From Monosporascus cannonballus (taxonomy: Eukaryota; Ascomycota; Sordariomycetes; Xylariales), in NCBI GenBank assembly GCA_004154925.1, contig QJNS01000082.1:62001-126000 (forward strand): a DNA stretch of 64,000 nt, given 5' to 3'. Shown here one piece after another: positions 24,441 through 36,956 of this stretch. The notes beneath the pieces were generated by a model that saw only the letters and a list, made by a program, of their open reading frames with translations, had not been told where the DNA came from and ran no database searches. Made by a program: the position numbers and the translations under genes. Every line of letters begins with the position of its first letter. The stretch's first letter is position 1.

Positions 24441-27400
24441 AGGTTCTTAGCGAGTTCTTAGATATTTTCCAAATCTGGATGCTTTTTTCATTTAATTAGG
24501 TACTAAATGAATCCGTTTTTCTTTCTTATATCGAATATTTTTTCCACCTTATATAATTATTCGTTTTCGACTTCTATATCGTTTTATCCTTTGCGTATCA
24601 CGATAGCATCTACCGCTAACTCGAGCAAAAAAATATAGAAAACTGACTAGAATTTAACCTTGGGCGGAAATTCCAATTAATAATTATTTTCTAAGATTTT
24701 TTTAGCGATTTTATATAGACCGATATATCTAAAATCAAGTTTTTTGCTGGGTCGTTTTATTTAAAACTTTTTATAATTAAAAAAGCTATTTTCCCCTTTT
24801 TGAAAATTAGTTCCTTTAACCTTTTCTAGTTGTAATACTTGCCTATTTAATTTCGTACGAATTTTAGTTCTGTTTTTATTTTTTAATATAATTATTGTAA
24901 TTCTTCTGACGCAAGAATTGCTTTAATATAGATTAAATCGTTATCGCGTATTTTTCTGTAAACTTCTAGAATAAAACCAAAATCAACGTTTGCAGATATT
25001 ATTTTAATATTTCTGTAATAACTAGTATTATAAGTTAGATAAGTAATAAGTAACTTTTTAATTCAATTATTTTGTTCGTACTTAATGTAATACCGTAAGT
25101 AAGTTGTTAAAGTTTAATTTATTCGTTTTGTTTATTTATTTATCTATGGTTTAAAAGCGTTAAATAATTTGTAATTTAGGCCGAATTGCATTACCAGGCC
25201 TTGCTAAAACATAAATGCAAATATTAATCTTTTGTTCGAAATAATTTCTATTAGTAATCTGTATATGCTAATGATATATTTGAAAAAAATGTATGCTATT
25301 TGTTCGCCGTTTATATCTCTATAATTCGATTTAAAAAAATAAGAATATTTTGTAAATCGATCGACGACTACGAAAATATTACCATAATGTATTTCTGTAA
25401 CGAAATCTTTTAATACAGAAAGCTTAATAATAAAATCGAATATAACTAAATATTATAGTCGCTTTGTGATTAGTAATAGTTATAACTTTCCGTATAGCTT
25501 ATATTATGAAGCTTTTATTTTAGCGGAAATATTATATTGCTATATTACTTTTTGTACCGTTAATTTTATCTTAAAAAAGAAATATGTACGTCGAAACCGT
25601 TCGAAGGTTTTATAGATTTTTAGATACCCATATAATTGGTATTCGTATATTTTTCGTACTAAATCCTTTTGGTATTTTTCTAAAACCTGTACCTTATTTG
25701 TTTTTTTATTTTCTGGGAGATTATTATTATACTGCTAGATTTTTTAATACGTATCAAGGGGTACTGCTCGAATTATCGCAATTTATTACAGGCGTAAATG
25801 TCCTTTTATGATAATGTCAAAAATGATATAGCTAATTTTAACCAATTTTTTTCGAGATTTGATTATTTACTTAAAGTATCGTCTTTGCCGTTCTCTGAGC
25901 TTTTCTTATAGATAATAACGAAATCGAAATTCGCTAATATTTCTACATATCTTAATTATCGTCCTATAAGTTTTCTAGTCGTAATAAAACGGATAAGATT
26001 TTGATAATCAGTATAAACCTTAACTCGGTATAAGTTTCTCTTTAAAAAATATCTAAACTTTTTAAAAGCTACAAAAATAGCTATAAACTTTTGATTTAAA
26101 ATATTGTAATTAAACTTGGCTCTTTTTAATTTATATAAAAGAAATATAATAAGGTACAATTTGCTTTAATTATTTCGTTATCCGATTATTACGTTTAACG
26201 GATAATCTAAAATATCGGTTTTTAGCTTAACGAAACGAATTAAATCGTACATAATTAATATTAACTTGCTGGTAATTATATCCATAATTTCTTAAAACAG
26301 CTTTTTTATTTCAGGCGTTTATTTGATTTTTTTTTTATAAAATTAATTAAAGGTATAATTATTTTGTTAAAGTTTCGAATGAATCTTCTATAATAATTAA
26401 CGAATTCAAGGAATACTTGTACCTTTTTGACTATGATTAGCATCTGGCATTCTATAACTACAGCGATTTTCTTAGGGTTTATTCTAATATATTCTAGAGT
26501 AATAATATATTCTAGATATTTTATTTTTTATACCTAGAATTAACGTTTTTTACGTTAATAAGCACCTATACATTATGTAAAGCTTAAAAAATTTTATAAA
26601 CGTATTTTGTATATACTTTTTCCGTTTTTAAGAAAATAAGAATATCGTCGAAATAGCAAACGACGAAAATATTAAGGTATTTTCGTAATACATGGTTTAC
26701 TATTCGTTAAAAAGTTATGAATACGTTCGTAAGTTCTTTTAATATAATCAAATACTTAAATAATTCGTATTTCGTCCTAAAAGTTGTTTTTTATTCGTAT
26801 TTTTCTTTGATTTTGATAAGGTTATATCTATTTTTAAGATTGAATACTATAAATCATTTAGTTCCGTAAAGTTGGTCTTTTATTTCTATAATTAAGGATA
26901 ATAATGTTTGATTTTCAATAATAATGTTATTTAGTTATCGATAATTAACTATAAATTATAATTTTTCGTTCATTTTTAGTACGAAAAATATAAAATACCC
27001 TGCTAGTAACTTTAAAAGTCGAATTTATCACTTCTGTAACCGACCTTTTAGATATTTTTTTGAAAATACGTAATTCGTTTTCGTTAACGCTATAAATAAG
27101 GTAAAATTTTGTCGAAATTCCTTTTTTAAAGGTTATTTCATAATTTTATTCGTTATATTCTAGTAATTTCGTATCGAATTCTTTTCTGAAAAATGACTTA
27201 TATCGATAATATTATGGTAATATATTAATTAAATCTTCTAACTTTTAAGGCTGTTATTTTAAATCGTTCTTTAATTATCTCAATTTCGTTCCCATAATAA
27301 TAACGATATATCGTATTTTTCTTTAATACTTATTGTTTTTATGTTTTATCTTTTTAGATAATAAGATTTCTATCGTATTTTTATGCTTATATTCGTCATT

Positions 27401-29832
27401 ATTTTCGATCGAATATTAATCTTCAATTTTCTTTCTTTTTTGCCTATTAATAGGATATAAAACGAACCTTATCTAACTAATTCTTTTATTAATTAAGATT
27501 TTATATTAGCATATCCATAATAATTCTAAGATCGTATCGTAATTCTCAAGTAAAACGATATCGAAATTAAATATTTAGTATCGTTCTTAACTAAAAATCT
27601 TGAAATAATTAATTTCGCGTATAATTGTCCCATTTTAATTTATATCTCTGTAATAATTTAGGCCCATTCAGTATATTTAATACAATATAATTTCCGTTTA
27701 AAGTTTCGTAATTTATTATTACGTTATACTAATGTGTTTTAATTCGTATATCTAAGATAATAAGATTATTAACGGTTTTTATCATTGCGTTTAAAGCTCT
27801 TTTTGAGAATATTTCTGAATTTTTTCAAGTTTTATTATTTTACAGCTTTTTTACAAATAATCTTTTTTTAACTTTTGTTTAAATTTGTCGAATTCTATTT
27901 ATACCTTTATATATAATATAATAAGTTATTATATTTATTATTATTACCGGTATATTATTTTTTTCATTTTCTATTGATTGTTTTTGATTTTGTTATAATT
28001 TGTTTTCTTTATTAAGTAAATTGTTCTTTTATAATTTCGACCGTATTCTATTATGTGTCGTACTAATTGTCGTTTTAAAGCTTTTTTATAAACTAACGTA
28101 TTTTTTCTTTAAAACCGTTTTTTCTTTAAGGTTTGTGATAAATGTTAATTGAAAATAAAGGTTCGTAATAGCTTTTTAGCCGTATTTTCCTACTATATGC
28201 TAGAGTATTTCTTTTTTCGTTTAATAGTTATATTATTTATAGTAATAAAAAGTATTTTTATAGGTATTATTTTTTTCGGGTCAGCTTTTTATTTCGACTA
28301 GCTGGCGAATATTGTTTTCTAAGATTATGGATTGAAAATATCGATATTATTATTTATCGTTTTTATTATTTCTAATTCGGTTTAAAAAATCGAATTTTCC
28401 ATAATATATATGGATAAATCTTTCGTATATATATTATTTTTATTTTTCGTAATCGGGATATTCTCGTTGTCGACGATATATGGCGTGCTTTTTACCCAAT
28501 CGGTTAAAAATTCTAGGACAGAGTTTTTCTATTTAATTTTGATATTTTCGTAATTATTTTTATAGTTTTTTTATTATAATCGTAATGCTTATCGAATTAG
28601 CTTTTTGGCTTTTTGCATTCCTTATTGGATTTTTCGCTATAGAGGACCTGGTACGTACTTAGGCCGAAGTATATTAATGGATTTGCTTCCGTTTTTTTGA
28701 TTTTTTCTAGATTATCTTTCGGGCATAAATTTCCTGTTGTCGTAACGGGGATTTTTAGGTGCTTTGCATTATATTACTTTGCGTTCCATTTTATTGTAAT
28801 TAAAGTACCTAATTTGGCTCCAATTTGTCTTATGTATAGCCCTTAATTCCATAGATTTTGGTTCTATATCGTAAGAAAAGGTATTACGTCGAAAAATATT
28901 AGTATTAGCCGTATATCGAGGTTTGTTATTATTTTTTTGATACCTTTAATACGTTAAGTATATTGTTGATCGTTAATCTTAATTGCTATAACGATATACT
29001 CCGATAAATAATTAGGCCGATTAAGCTTAAAAGACTTTTGTTATATTTTTTTCAGGCCGTCGAAATATTTAGCTATTAATATTTTTTATACTTAATTTAA
29101 CTTAGATATTAGTTAAACGGACGTATTACCGTAATTAAATTCTAATTCTTTTTGTTATAATTACTAAATTTATTATTTGGCTTTTGTTTTTTATTTATTA
29201 TTCCGAAAGTTTTCGTTAATATTTATTCAAATTATTCGCAATTATTATATATATGTATTATTTTTGAATTTCGCTTTTCGATTAATAAAATAATATACTT
29301 TTTTATATCGAGTTCGAATTAAATAATTACGTTTTCGGTAAATCGTCCGATTACGAATTTAATTTATATAATAAGTATAATTAATCAAATAAAAAAATGC
29401 TCGAAATATATTCGATATTAAATTAAAAATAGTTATAACTTAGTTAAAGTTCCGTTAAAAAATTCTGGTTTAAAAGATTTAAAAATCTTTTTTAATTCTT
29501 TAGTAAAATTTAACTAAATAATCTGGTTCGTTCGAAAAGGTTTTTGGATTTTAGAAGTCTTTTTTTTCAGCTTTTTATGGGTGGTTTAGAAAAACGTTAT
29601 AAGATTAATATTGTCTTTTTTAAGCTAAAAAATACGTTCGTTTATGGCATCCAGGCGTTAAAGAACTTTTTCGCGAAAAAGGCGAGGTTATTCCTTTCCT
29701 TTTCAGATTCCATTTCGGTGTCCGAGTTATTAAGGACCTGATAAATAAACTATTCGGGCTATTTACTAGTAAACATAATATCGGCGATATTGTTCAAAGT
29801 TTAACGGTACTATTAAACAAAAACTTATAACG

Positions 29833-30263
29833 TATAACGGCTAAATAATTTAATTAATTATTAAACCTTAATCGTACGGATTTATATTAATAAAAATATC
29901 ATAAAGTTTTAAGTAATAAATATAGTAATATATTACGTTTTATAATACCAAAGGTACCGGAATTATATTGCAAATAAATAATGTTGATAAATATTATAAG
30001 CTGATATTATCTAAATTATAGAAATAACGAACGTATATATCCTTGTCTAGGCTTAGTGTATTTTGGCTAGCTTAAGGTATTTAGCTACTTAAGTCCTCTT
30101 TAGCCTCTTTAAGCTTTCCGCAACTCGGCTGGCTTAACGTCCTTGAACCAATGATAACGTTTAAGCCCATTGAGCCAATTACGTAACTTTTTAGCTATAG
30201 TCGAAGCTTGTTTCTCTGGGACTCCGACCGTTCTAGAAAGGCCAAGATTGTTAGGTCATAATA
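29833..30263 (-). repeat. 5' LTR of the minus-strand family A element
   Basis: Aligns along its length with 23,321-23,754. It begins TATAACGGCTAAA and ends GGTCATAATA on the plus strand. Its inner end retains more G and C than the outer part. The SEN54 start codon is only 419 bp away. Confidence 0.88.
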
Positions 30264-30681
30264 ATTTTAACAAAAAGAATTATATACACGGATTAAAATT
30301 AAAATTAACAAATATATTAAAATTTAAAAACAATAAACAGATTGTAATTAAAATTAAATAATATTAATAATAAATTATAATCGAAATAATCGTATAAATA
30401 TATATATATATATGATTATAAAAAAATTTTATTATTAAGTTAATATAAATTTCCGTTTTTTTAAAAAAAAATTAAACGAAAACGTTTTTGCGCAATTATA
30501 ATTCAGGCCTCGTTAGCTCATTACGGGGATTTGGGATTTGATTGGTTAATATTTAGCGTTGTGGAGCGGTACTTGAGTGACTTTGAAGAAATTGGGAAAA
30601 CGAGCCAGGGAGGCCTGAGCTAGCTGAGGTAAACCAAACTAGGGTCCCTCAGCACTTCAGCTACCAACGTAAACACCCAAA
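30264..30681. other. Isochore boundary and SEN54 upstream region
   Basis: Up to about 30,490 the DNA is extremely AT-rich, with a TA dinucleotide run near 30,398-30,414. Composition changes abruptly at about 30,500 to normal. The remaining ~180 bp would hold the promoter and 5' leader of SEN54; no clear TATA box was seen. Confidence 0.6.
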
Positions 30682-32226
30682 ATGCCGTTTGACGACGACG
30701 ATGACCCATCCTTGACGTCCACCTCGGCACGCCCGAACACGGCGGGTGGCGCCCCCGAAGATGCCGAGGACGCCCTCGAGGACGAGACGCAACAGGACTT
30801 CCGCCTCTTCGCGCAATCTCTCCGGGGCAACAAGACGAAAGCCACTAGCCGGACACTGCGCCGCGGCGAGAAGGACTTCGAGGAGCATGGCACGCGCGCG
30901 CAACAGGGTGCCCTCGAATCGAGCCGCGAGGCCATGCACGAGGTCCTCAGCTATACTCGCACCCACAAACCGAGCGGCTACATTCGTGGGTGGTATTTCC
31001 CGGACAGGTGGGCGGACGTGCCTTCGACCGAGGAAGATGGCAACAGTGAGGAGGGCGCGATGAAGGACAAGAGGACTGCGCCGGGCATGTTCACCAGAGA
31101 CAGGGTTGTTGCGCTTGATCTGGAGGCCGGATTGCCGCTCTTCAGGAGTATGGGAAGAGTCGTCGCGGGTCTGGAGAAGGAAACGCCTGGCTGGGGCAAG
31201 ACGTGGTTGTTACCTGAGGAGGCGCTGCTTCTGGTCGAGCGGGGTTCGCTGGACCTGTGGTGGCCGGTGCGAGGGCTCGAAGAGATCTTCCCGCCTCAGC
31301 AGCCTAGCGGAGAGACCAATCCGAGGGGTGGCTCGAAGAGCTCGGCGGGTAAGGTCGCAGACGACGGAGAACCAGACTATGATCTCGGGATTCCCCTTAG
31401 TCTGCACGGGGCCTATTCCCTATTTATCGGCAATGACGGGGAGAGGGGCAAGATCAGCCTGGAGAAGTATCAGGTCTACGCGAATCTGCAACGGACAGGC
31501 TACACTGTCCTCCGAGCCACCTCAACATCGTTATCACAATCGCCGTCTTCTACACCCACAAACCAATCCTCTTCTCCCAAAGCTCTCTGGCAATGGCTCA
31601 TCTCCCTCGTTACTCCTAATTCTCCGGAGACGCCCACGTCAACACCTAGGAACCACCCAGCCTACGGTCCTCTCGTCAAACCAGGTCTCTACCGCTCCTA
31701 CAAGTCCGTCTTCGCGGAACTATCTCTGATACCCCGACATGAACCAAGACCCGAAACGCGGTCCTACGGTACCCCCCAAGAGCCATTCAAAATCCACTTC
31801 CACGTATGGAAGAGCACGCCTGGTTTCACCAAGTCGCGCCCCCCACCCCCGGACTTCCGCATCGCCGTCGTCGACGCGAGGGGATCGTCCGTGCCCACGC
31901 TGCAGCAGCTCACGGCGCTCCTCGAGAGCACTCCATGGGACCCCCCTCCCCAGGACAACAACGGCCTTGATCCCGCGAAGCCCCCGAATGCGAACATCGG
32001 CCAGATGTACAGGCGCCTGAAGCACGGCTGGCGGAACGCCATCGTCGCCGTAGTCGACCGCGGCCTGATCAGCTACCTTAGGTTTGGTGAGATGGCGTTC
32101 TCGCAGGAGAGGCTGTTCGAGCGTTTCGACGGCGGCGCGAGGGGCGGTGGCAAGGGAAAGAGAGGCGGTAGGCCCGGCAGAGGAGGTAGGGGCAGGGGTC
32201 GAGGTGGGAGGGGAAGAGGGGGATGA
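30682..32226 (+). CDS. SEN54: tRNA-splicing endonuclease subunit Sen54
   Basis: Single-exon gene, 514 residues. Sen54 is a structural, non-catalytic subunit of the nuclear tRNA-splicing endonuclease, pairing with Sen2 to help position intron cleavage. Visible family features: an N-terminal Sen54 domain, about residues 76-195, with ALESSREAMHEVL, the GYIRGWYFPDR stretch, and the hallmark LLPEEALLLVERGSLDLWW (176-194); then LSLHGAYSLFIG (239-250) and EKYQVYANLQRTGYTVLR (261-278), as in fungal and animal Sen54. The C-terminal part (about 340-480) is less conserved. The last 31 residues (484-514) are almost only Gly, Arg and Lys (RGG-like), which could bind RNA. The start ATG follows CCCAAA and begins with an acidic DDDDD run. 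Codon use is G+C-rich, unlike the AT block 180 bp upstream. Confidence 0.9.
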   Translation: MPFDDDDDPSLTSTSARPNTAGGAPEDAEDALEDETQQDFRLFAQSLRGNKTKATSRTLRRGEKDFEEHGTRAQQGALESSREAMHEVLSYTRTHKPSGYIRGWYFPDRWADVPSTEEDGNSEEGAMKDKRTAPGMFTRDRVVALDLEAGLPLFRSMGRVVAGLEKETPGWGKTWLLPEEALLLVERGSLDLWWPVRGLEEIFPPQQPSGETNPRGGSKSSAGKVADDGEPDYDLGIPLSLHGAYSLFIGNDGERGKISLEKYQVYANLQRTGYTVLRATSTSLSQSPSSTPTNQSSSPKALWQWLISLVTPNSPETPTSTPRNHPAYGPLVKPGLYRSYKSVFAELSLIPRHEPRPETRSYGTPQEPFKIHFHVWKSTPGFTKSRPPPPDFRIAVVDARGSSVPTLQQLTALLESTPWDPPPQDNNGLDPAKPPNANIGQMYRRLKHGWRNAIVAVVDRGLISYLRFGEMAFSQERLFERFDGGARGGGKGKRGGRPGRGGRGRGRGGRGRGG

Positions 32227-35200
32227 ATTGGGTCGCTAACTCAGGGGAAGAACATCCCCTGACAGCGCCGGCCTATGCCGTGGAATCGGTTATCTCCCAT
32301 TGTGCATAGCGGCTCTCCGTGCGTATGAGAACTGTCAGGCATCTGTTATCTCAATGTCGGACTCACGCGGCGGGTATCTTTGCTCGCTGAGTAGGACAGG
32401 TGTGCTCCAAAGAACCTCCGAGTATCGAGTCACAGGTTTCTAGTCAAGTGCTCTTGTCTAGCTGTTGTTCTTGTCATCGCGCGATGTCAGAGTCACCCAT
32501 ACCGCAAAGTTCGAAGATTACCTGTCATCACTATCCACGCAGTGAAAACTTAAATTTCTAGGGCTAGGCCGGACTCTAACCGGTGACCTGAGTGCCAGAT
32601 GAAGGATGAATCCTTGAAGTCATGTAGCATCTGGGGCCCTCAAGATTATCTATGGACTATACGGGCAATATGCGCGTCCAGGTCGCTTCTAGGAGTCTCT
32701 CTGGATCTTCATACCGCCATTGCATCGATACCCATGGTATTACGGAACTCGGAAATAGAGTTCCGTAAACTGTGACTAATATGGGTTTCGGCTTCGCTAG
32801 ATATCAGTATAGGAAGCGTTCAGAGACACTAGATGAATACGAAACCTTTGTCACTGCCAGTTGTCCTCTGCACACTCTGACGACACGAATGGAATGTATG
32901 GCGACATTATGAGTCTAGATGAATCTCAGTCATCTACCTACGTGTGAGTATGTGTTAGAAATATTAGTGCCTGTAAGATGATTGGGATAGAGGCATATGG
33001 GGTAGACCCAGGAAACCACATCGTTGTCGCTGTTGAAGTTTCCTGGACGTCGTACTTCAGATCCAAATCCTTATGCGCTATCGCAATACCCATGCACAAT
33101 TCCCTTGTGGCTTGTCTTTCCAGGAATTCTAGGGATACGGCAAGTTTTTTTTGTACTTTTTCCTCTCCGACATACCTTGAAGATATCCCTGTCGACATTA
33201 TACAGTCCGACGTTTGTGGCTATTGATCATAATTCTCGGTCCAATATCGCCAGTACTCTCTTCCATGCGTTGATATCTTGAAACCGCACGTCTCCTAACA
33301 GACCTTCGAACTGTCCCTCTTGGTAGAGTTATAGAAGACGTGAAACGAACGGTGTCCTGCCATGCTCTACAAACATTATACAAGCGGCCAGTAGGACGTT
33401 CGTCCATTTGTCCCATTCGATATTTAACCCTCTATTACCTCTCCGCTCCATTATCCTTACACGAATATTATTTCACTACTACTACCTTTAGTACAGGCAT
33501 ATCTTACACCAGGAAAACTCTTACGTTCCCCCTTTCTTATCGTTTTGACTCCCATGATATCGTCTCCATAGCACAGAGACCCACGGTTAGGCTATCCCCG
33601 TATTTGAGCTGTCCGGCTGCTAGATCAATTGGTTGGTATTATAGCTCGAATGTTTTCCTGCAAAACTCTACTTGATCATAGCAGGAAATTTCTAGCAAAA
33701 CAAAGCGGCACAGAGCTATCGTTTTCGTCCTCTCTCGCCTAACAGAAAGAAGCAAATCAAGAGGAGCAATGTTTCTCCCTAGTCGTACCCTGCCTTTAGG
33801 GTCATATCACTCCCATACTGTATTGCCTCCCTAATAGCAACAGTACTAATCGCTTATAAGAATTTTAACATACCGTAGAGAATGAAGCTACTTGGATGTG
33901 GTAACACCCCCTGAATTCCAGCCTAGCACAAATTTGGATTTGTATCCCCTATGATGACACGACTGACGTTTCAGAGTCGCCCTGGAAACCAAGTACGCAT
34001 TGATTCATGTTCCGACGATATTACGGCCCAACGCTCCCTAATTTTGTGATATATGAGATAAGAAATAGCAGCCGCCCAGAGATAAACGCAGTTATGGAGG
34101 GGACTTGTGAGGTTGGACGTGAATCAGTCTACGATACGGTAGAAGCCTATCATTAGGTTGTCTGGGACTTGTCACTGAACTCGATTGTAGTATTAAGCGG
34201 TCCCTACATACTTAATCACGTTTCCGTGAACCAGACCGCTTTAAACCGCCTGGGAAGGAAGTGGCGAGGAATAGCACAGCACAGCGGTCACCCAGAACTC
34301 ATGAACTGGCCAAAAGACTCTAGTCCTAGCCTGTTCGACGTCTCGGAATGAAGCAGCATATCAGTCAGTCGTGAACGAGCTTACTATTTCCCTTTTGTTT
34401 AGGACAGTGATTAACATAATTGAACCCCCATACTTGGGCGTACGCAAAAAGTTGCCCCATGTCAGCGAGATGATAGGTGTCACGTGATAACCAACAAATA
34501 TCTGGTTGGAGCTTGATAAATCGAAAGGGTGTCCTTGTCGCTTGGACAGGCCTTATGCACTTTAGGTGCCTTAGAATAAGTCTTTTATAGATCTGTCATC
34601 GGCAGTACTCAACAGATAACATAGCGAAGTAGGGGGGTTTAGAGGGCTCTTTAGCCGGTAAACCAATTTGCCGAGGTCGCTAGGCACGCTGTTTCCATCT
34701 GAATACGTTGGTTGGTTGGTTGGTTCCAAGGCTTAATTATGCAAGAGTTTGTACGGGCCGGTGGTGTTTGCTCTGCCGTTTCAGGCGTTGCTATAAGAGC
34801 CATATCTAGTACAAGGCTTGCACCTGCTTATCAAAGACTAGTAATATACAAGTGGTAACTTATTCGCCCCAGCAAAATTTTACGTGGGAATGCGGTCGCT
34901 CTTGGCCCGGTACTATAAATGGCGGAGGCGTGCAAACCAAACCACTTGTCCGTTCCGCAGCAACGTCATCGTATTTATAGCCGGTCTTACAATAAGTAGA
35001 GGAATCATATCCACTATAATGTATTATGATATTGGAGCCTGCTGATAATGCATGTTTGAAAATGGTCGAGAATTAGTAGTGGTAAGGAGGAGCAACATGA
35101 AAAGTTGGTGTGGGCATGTTTGATCATGTTGGTCCTCTTTCGGTATCACGAGTAGGTAACCAGACACGGTTGTATTACGCGATAACCTCAACTCTCTTAA

Positions 35201-36956
35201 AAGAATATGTAGAGCTACCTATGCGCATCTACTACCGTGCAGGTGCTAAGTAAAAGGTAAAAGCAATACTGTCAAGCAATTTCACAGGCAATAAAGTTCA
35301 TTTTCTTGGCATTCATAATCTGGTGTTTAAGCGATCAATGCCAACAACCTTAAGTTTAGTATTGATCTGCCAAAGCGCATCCTCAGAGGAATGTTCGAAG
35401 GTCTGACTTAGCTAAGTCATTCTTTCTCCACATCCACAGTAAGCAACTTCATCACCAGCTTGGCAGCATACTCACACCTTGTAACCAACTAAGTACTTAT
35501 TAATGCCTCTGGAAAGACATATTATCCTACACCAGTCTCGTTCCACGTCATGCTTGTTGTTCTCTCATCTCCAGGTCAGGTTAGTTTGCGTAACTCGAGA
35601 TTGCATTGCTGCACGTGCGTGGTATGGGAAGCCATTAGCTGACTTTATTAGTGTACAAGTACCCCTCCACTGAACCCGAACCTAGCGCCGCTACAGGCTT
35701 CGGCTTCGGACGTTTCCAGACGCGAATAGGATACCTTCGTACTGTATTCAACCCTTTGAAATTCATGTCACTGGGGGCGGGTAATACATCGATTATAAAA
35801 TTGGGCACATAGGTGAATTAATGGGCCTGGAAACTTGGAATAGCTGCACGTTTAATGCAATGAACAGGAAGCAATGTATATCTTACAGCTTTTGCTTAAT
35901 TTACAGCCACTTGTATCTAACGTCCGAAGATGCCGTCTACGGTAGGTTTTCTCTCTGTGATCATGCTTAACCGGTTATTCACATACTTAAAGTATAACAT
36001 GAGCGTGCTATGATGACAGCTTTCATGTCCATAACTGTTTATTTATAGTTCTTATTCCACTGGCACGGCTCCGGGTTTCTGTTAAGATCAATTGTTGGTA
36101 TTCCCTTCGTCCGCTAACAAGCAAGGTATCTCTAGACCATGTTCCGCCCATTGTCAATAACCGACCAATCAATCCCTTCCATTTGGTATCTGTTCTCACT
36201 TAAGATGAAAACTCTGTGGGCCTCCAAAGTCTTCCCAGGTCGGATTAAGGCCTACTACCTACATACCAAACACTGTACCTACTGACCTAATTATTGACCA
36301 GAGCCAACACGTTGCTACTGTAACTTCCCCAACGGCATTAAGCCGTCTGGGATCACGTTCTGCGATTCTTCCACAACTCACTCTTTCCTCTCTTACCAGC
36401 ACTAATGACCCTTCTTCCGACTATCAGAACGACTCTACTTTCTCTTTCACAATTCAGCCCTAGGTAATTCTGGGCATTAGGTAATCGACCCAACTTGCCA
36501 ACTTGCCAACTTGCGTTACTTACTAGGTACTTGATTTACAACCGGTTAAGTCGTTCCTTGTGGCCTGATTAATTCATTCCGCTGGGTTTCGCGAGGAATC
36601 GCCCATCCGGACTATAATTCCCGCCCTTCCCCTCTTGCAGCTATCAAGGAATCCGCTCATTTATTTCCATTACTATTGAGTTTAATCTTTTCTCCACAAC
36701 TGCCCCAAACCGAAAATCTCGGCTGGTCCCAAGGGCATCAGCGCGCCCACCCGGTTTCTCAATTCCAGGTGAGTCGACACATTCATAATCCCAACCGACG
36801 GGTTGGCCCTCGATGTTAAGACGCAACTGCTAGATTCAAGCGTTTTTGCTCTTTCATCTTCTCTCTCTCCAAGAGCCTTACGTTTCCGACTAGCCCCCAA
36901 GGGCTCATCACGTCGAATTGTCTCGGATTCAATTGACCGACCCGCTGAAGCTAGCC
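32227..36956. other. 4.7-kb gene-free stretch of normal composition
   Basis: No gene recognised on either strand; open frames here are short, without domain motifs or coding-like third-position bias. A four-fold TTGG repeat lies at about 34,706-34,724 and a three-fold ACTTGCCA repeat at about 36,489-36,513. The last ~600 bp (36,350-36,956) are pyrimidine-rich and probably contain the promoter and 5' leader of the next gene. Confidence 0.5.

Larger units (their letters stand above)
23321..30263 (-). mobile_element. RIP-mutated Ty3/gypsy retrotransposon, family A, minus orientation
   Basis: Two LTRs (23,321-23,754 and 29,833-30,263) in the same orientation bound a 6.9-kb element coding on the minus strand. 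The reverse transcriptase catalytic box is intact as Y-F-D-D-I at 26,641-26,655, followed by LIFxKTEK. A degraded gag zinc knuckle (CFNYNKM) lies near 28,790-28,820. A purine tract (minus strand AAAAAGAGAGATCG, about 23,755-23,772) abuts the 3' LTR. Flanking pentamers GTTAT and ATTTT do not match perfectly, so a target duplication is only possible after mutation. All frames carry stops. Confidence 0.9.

Noticed and set aside
34706..34724. TTGG microsatellite
   Set aside because: Four units only; no link to a gene or a repeat family.
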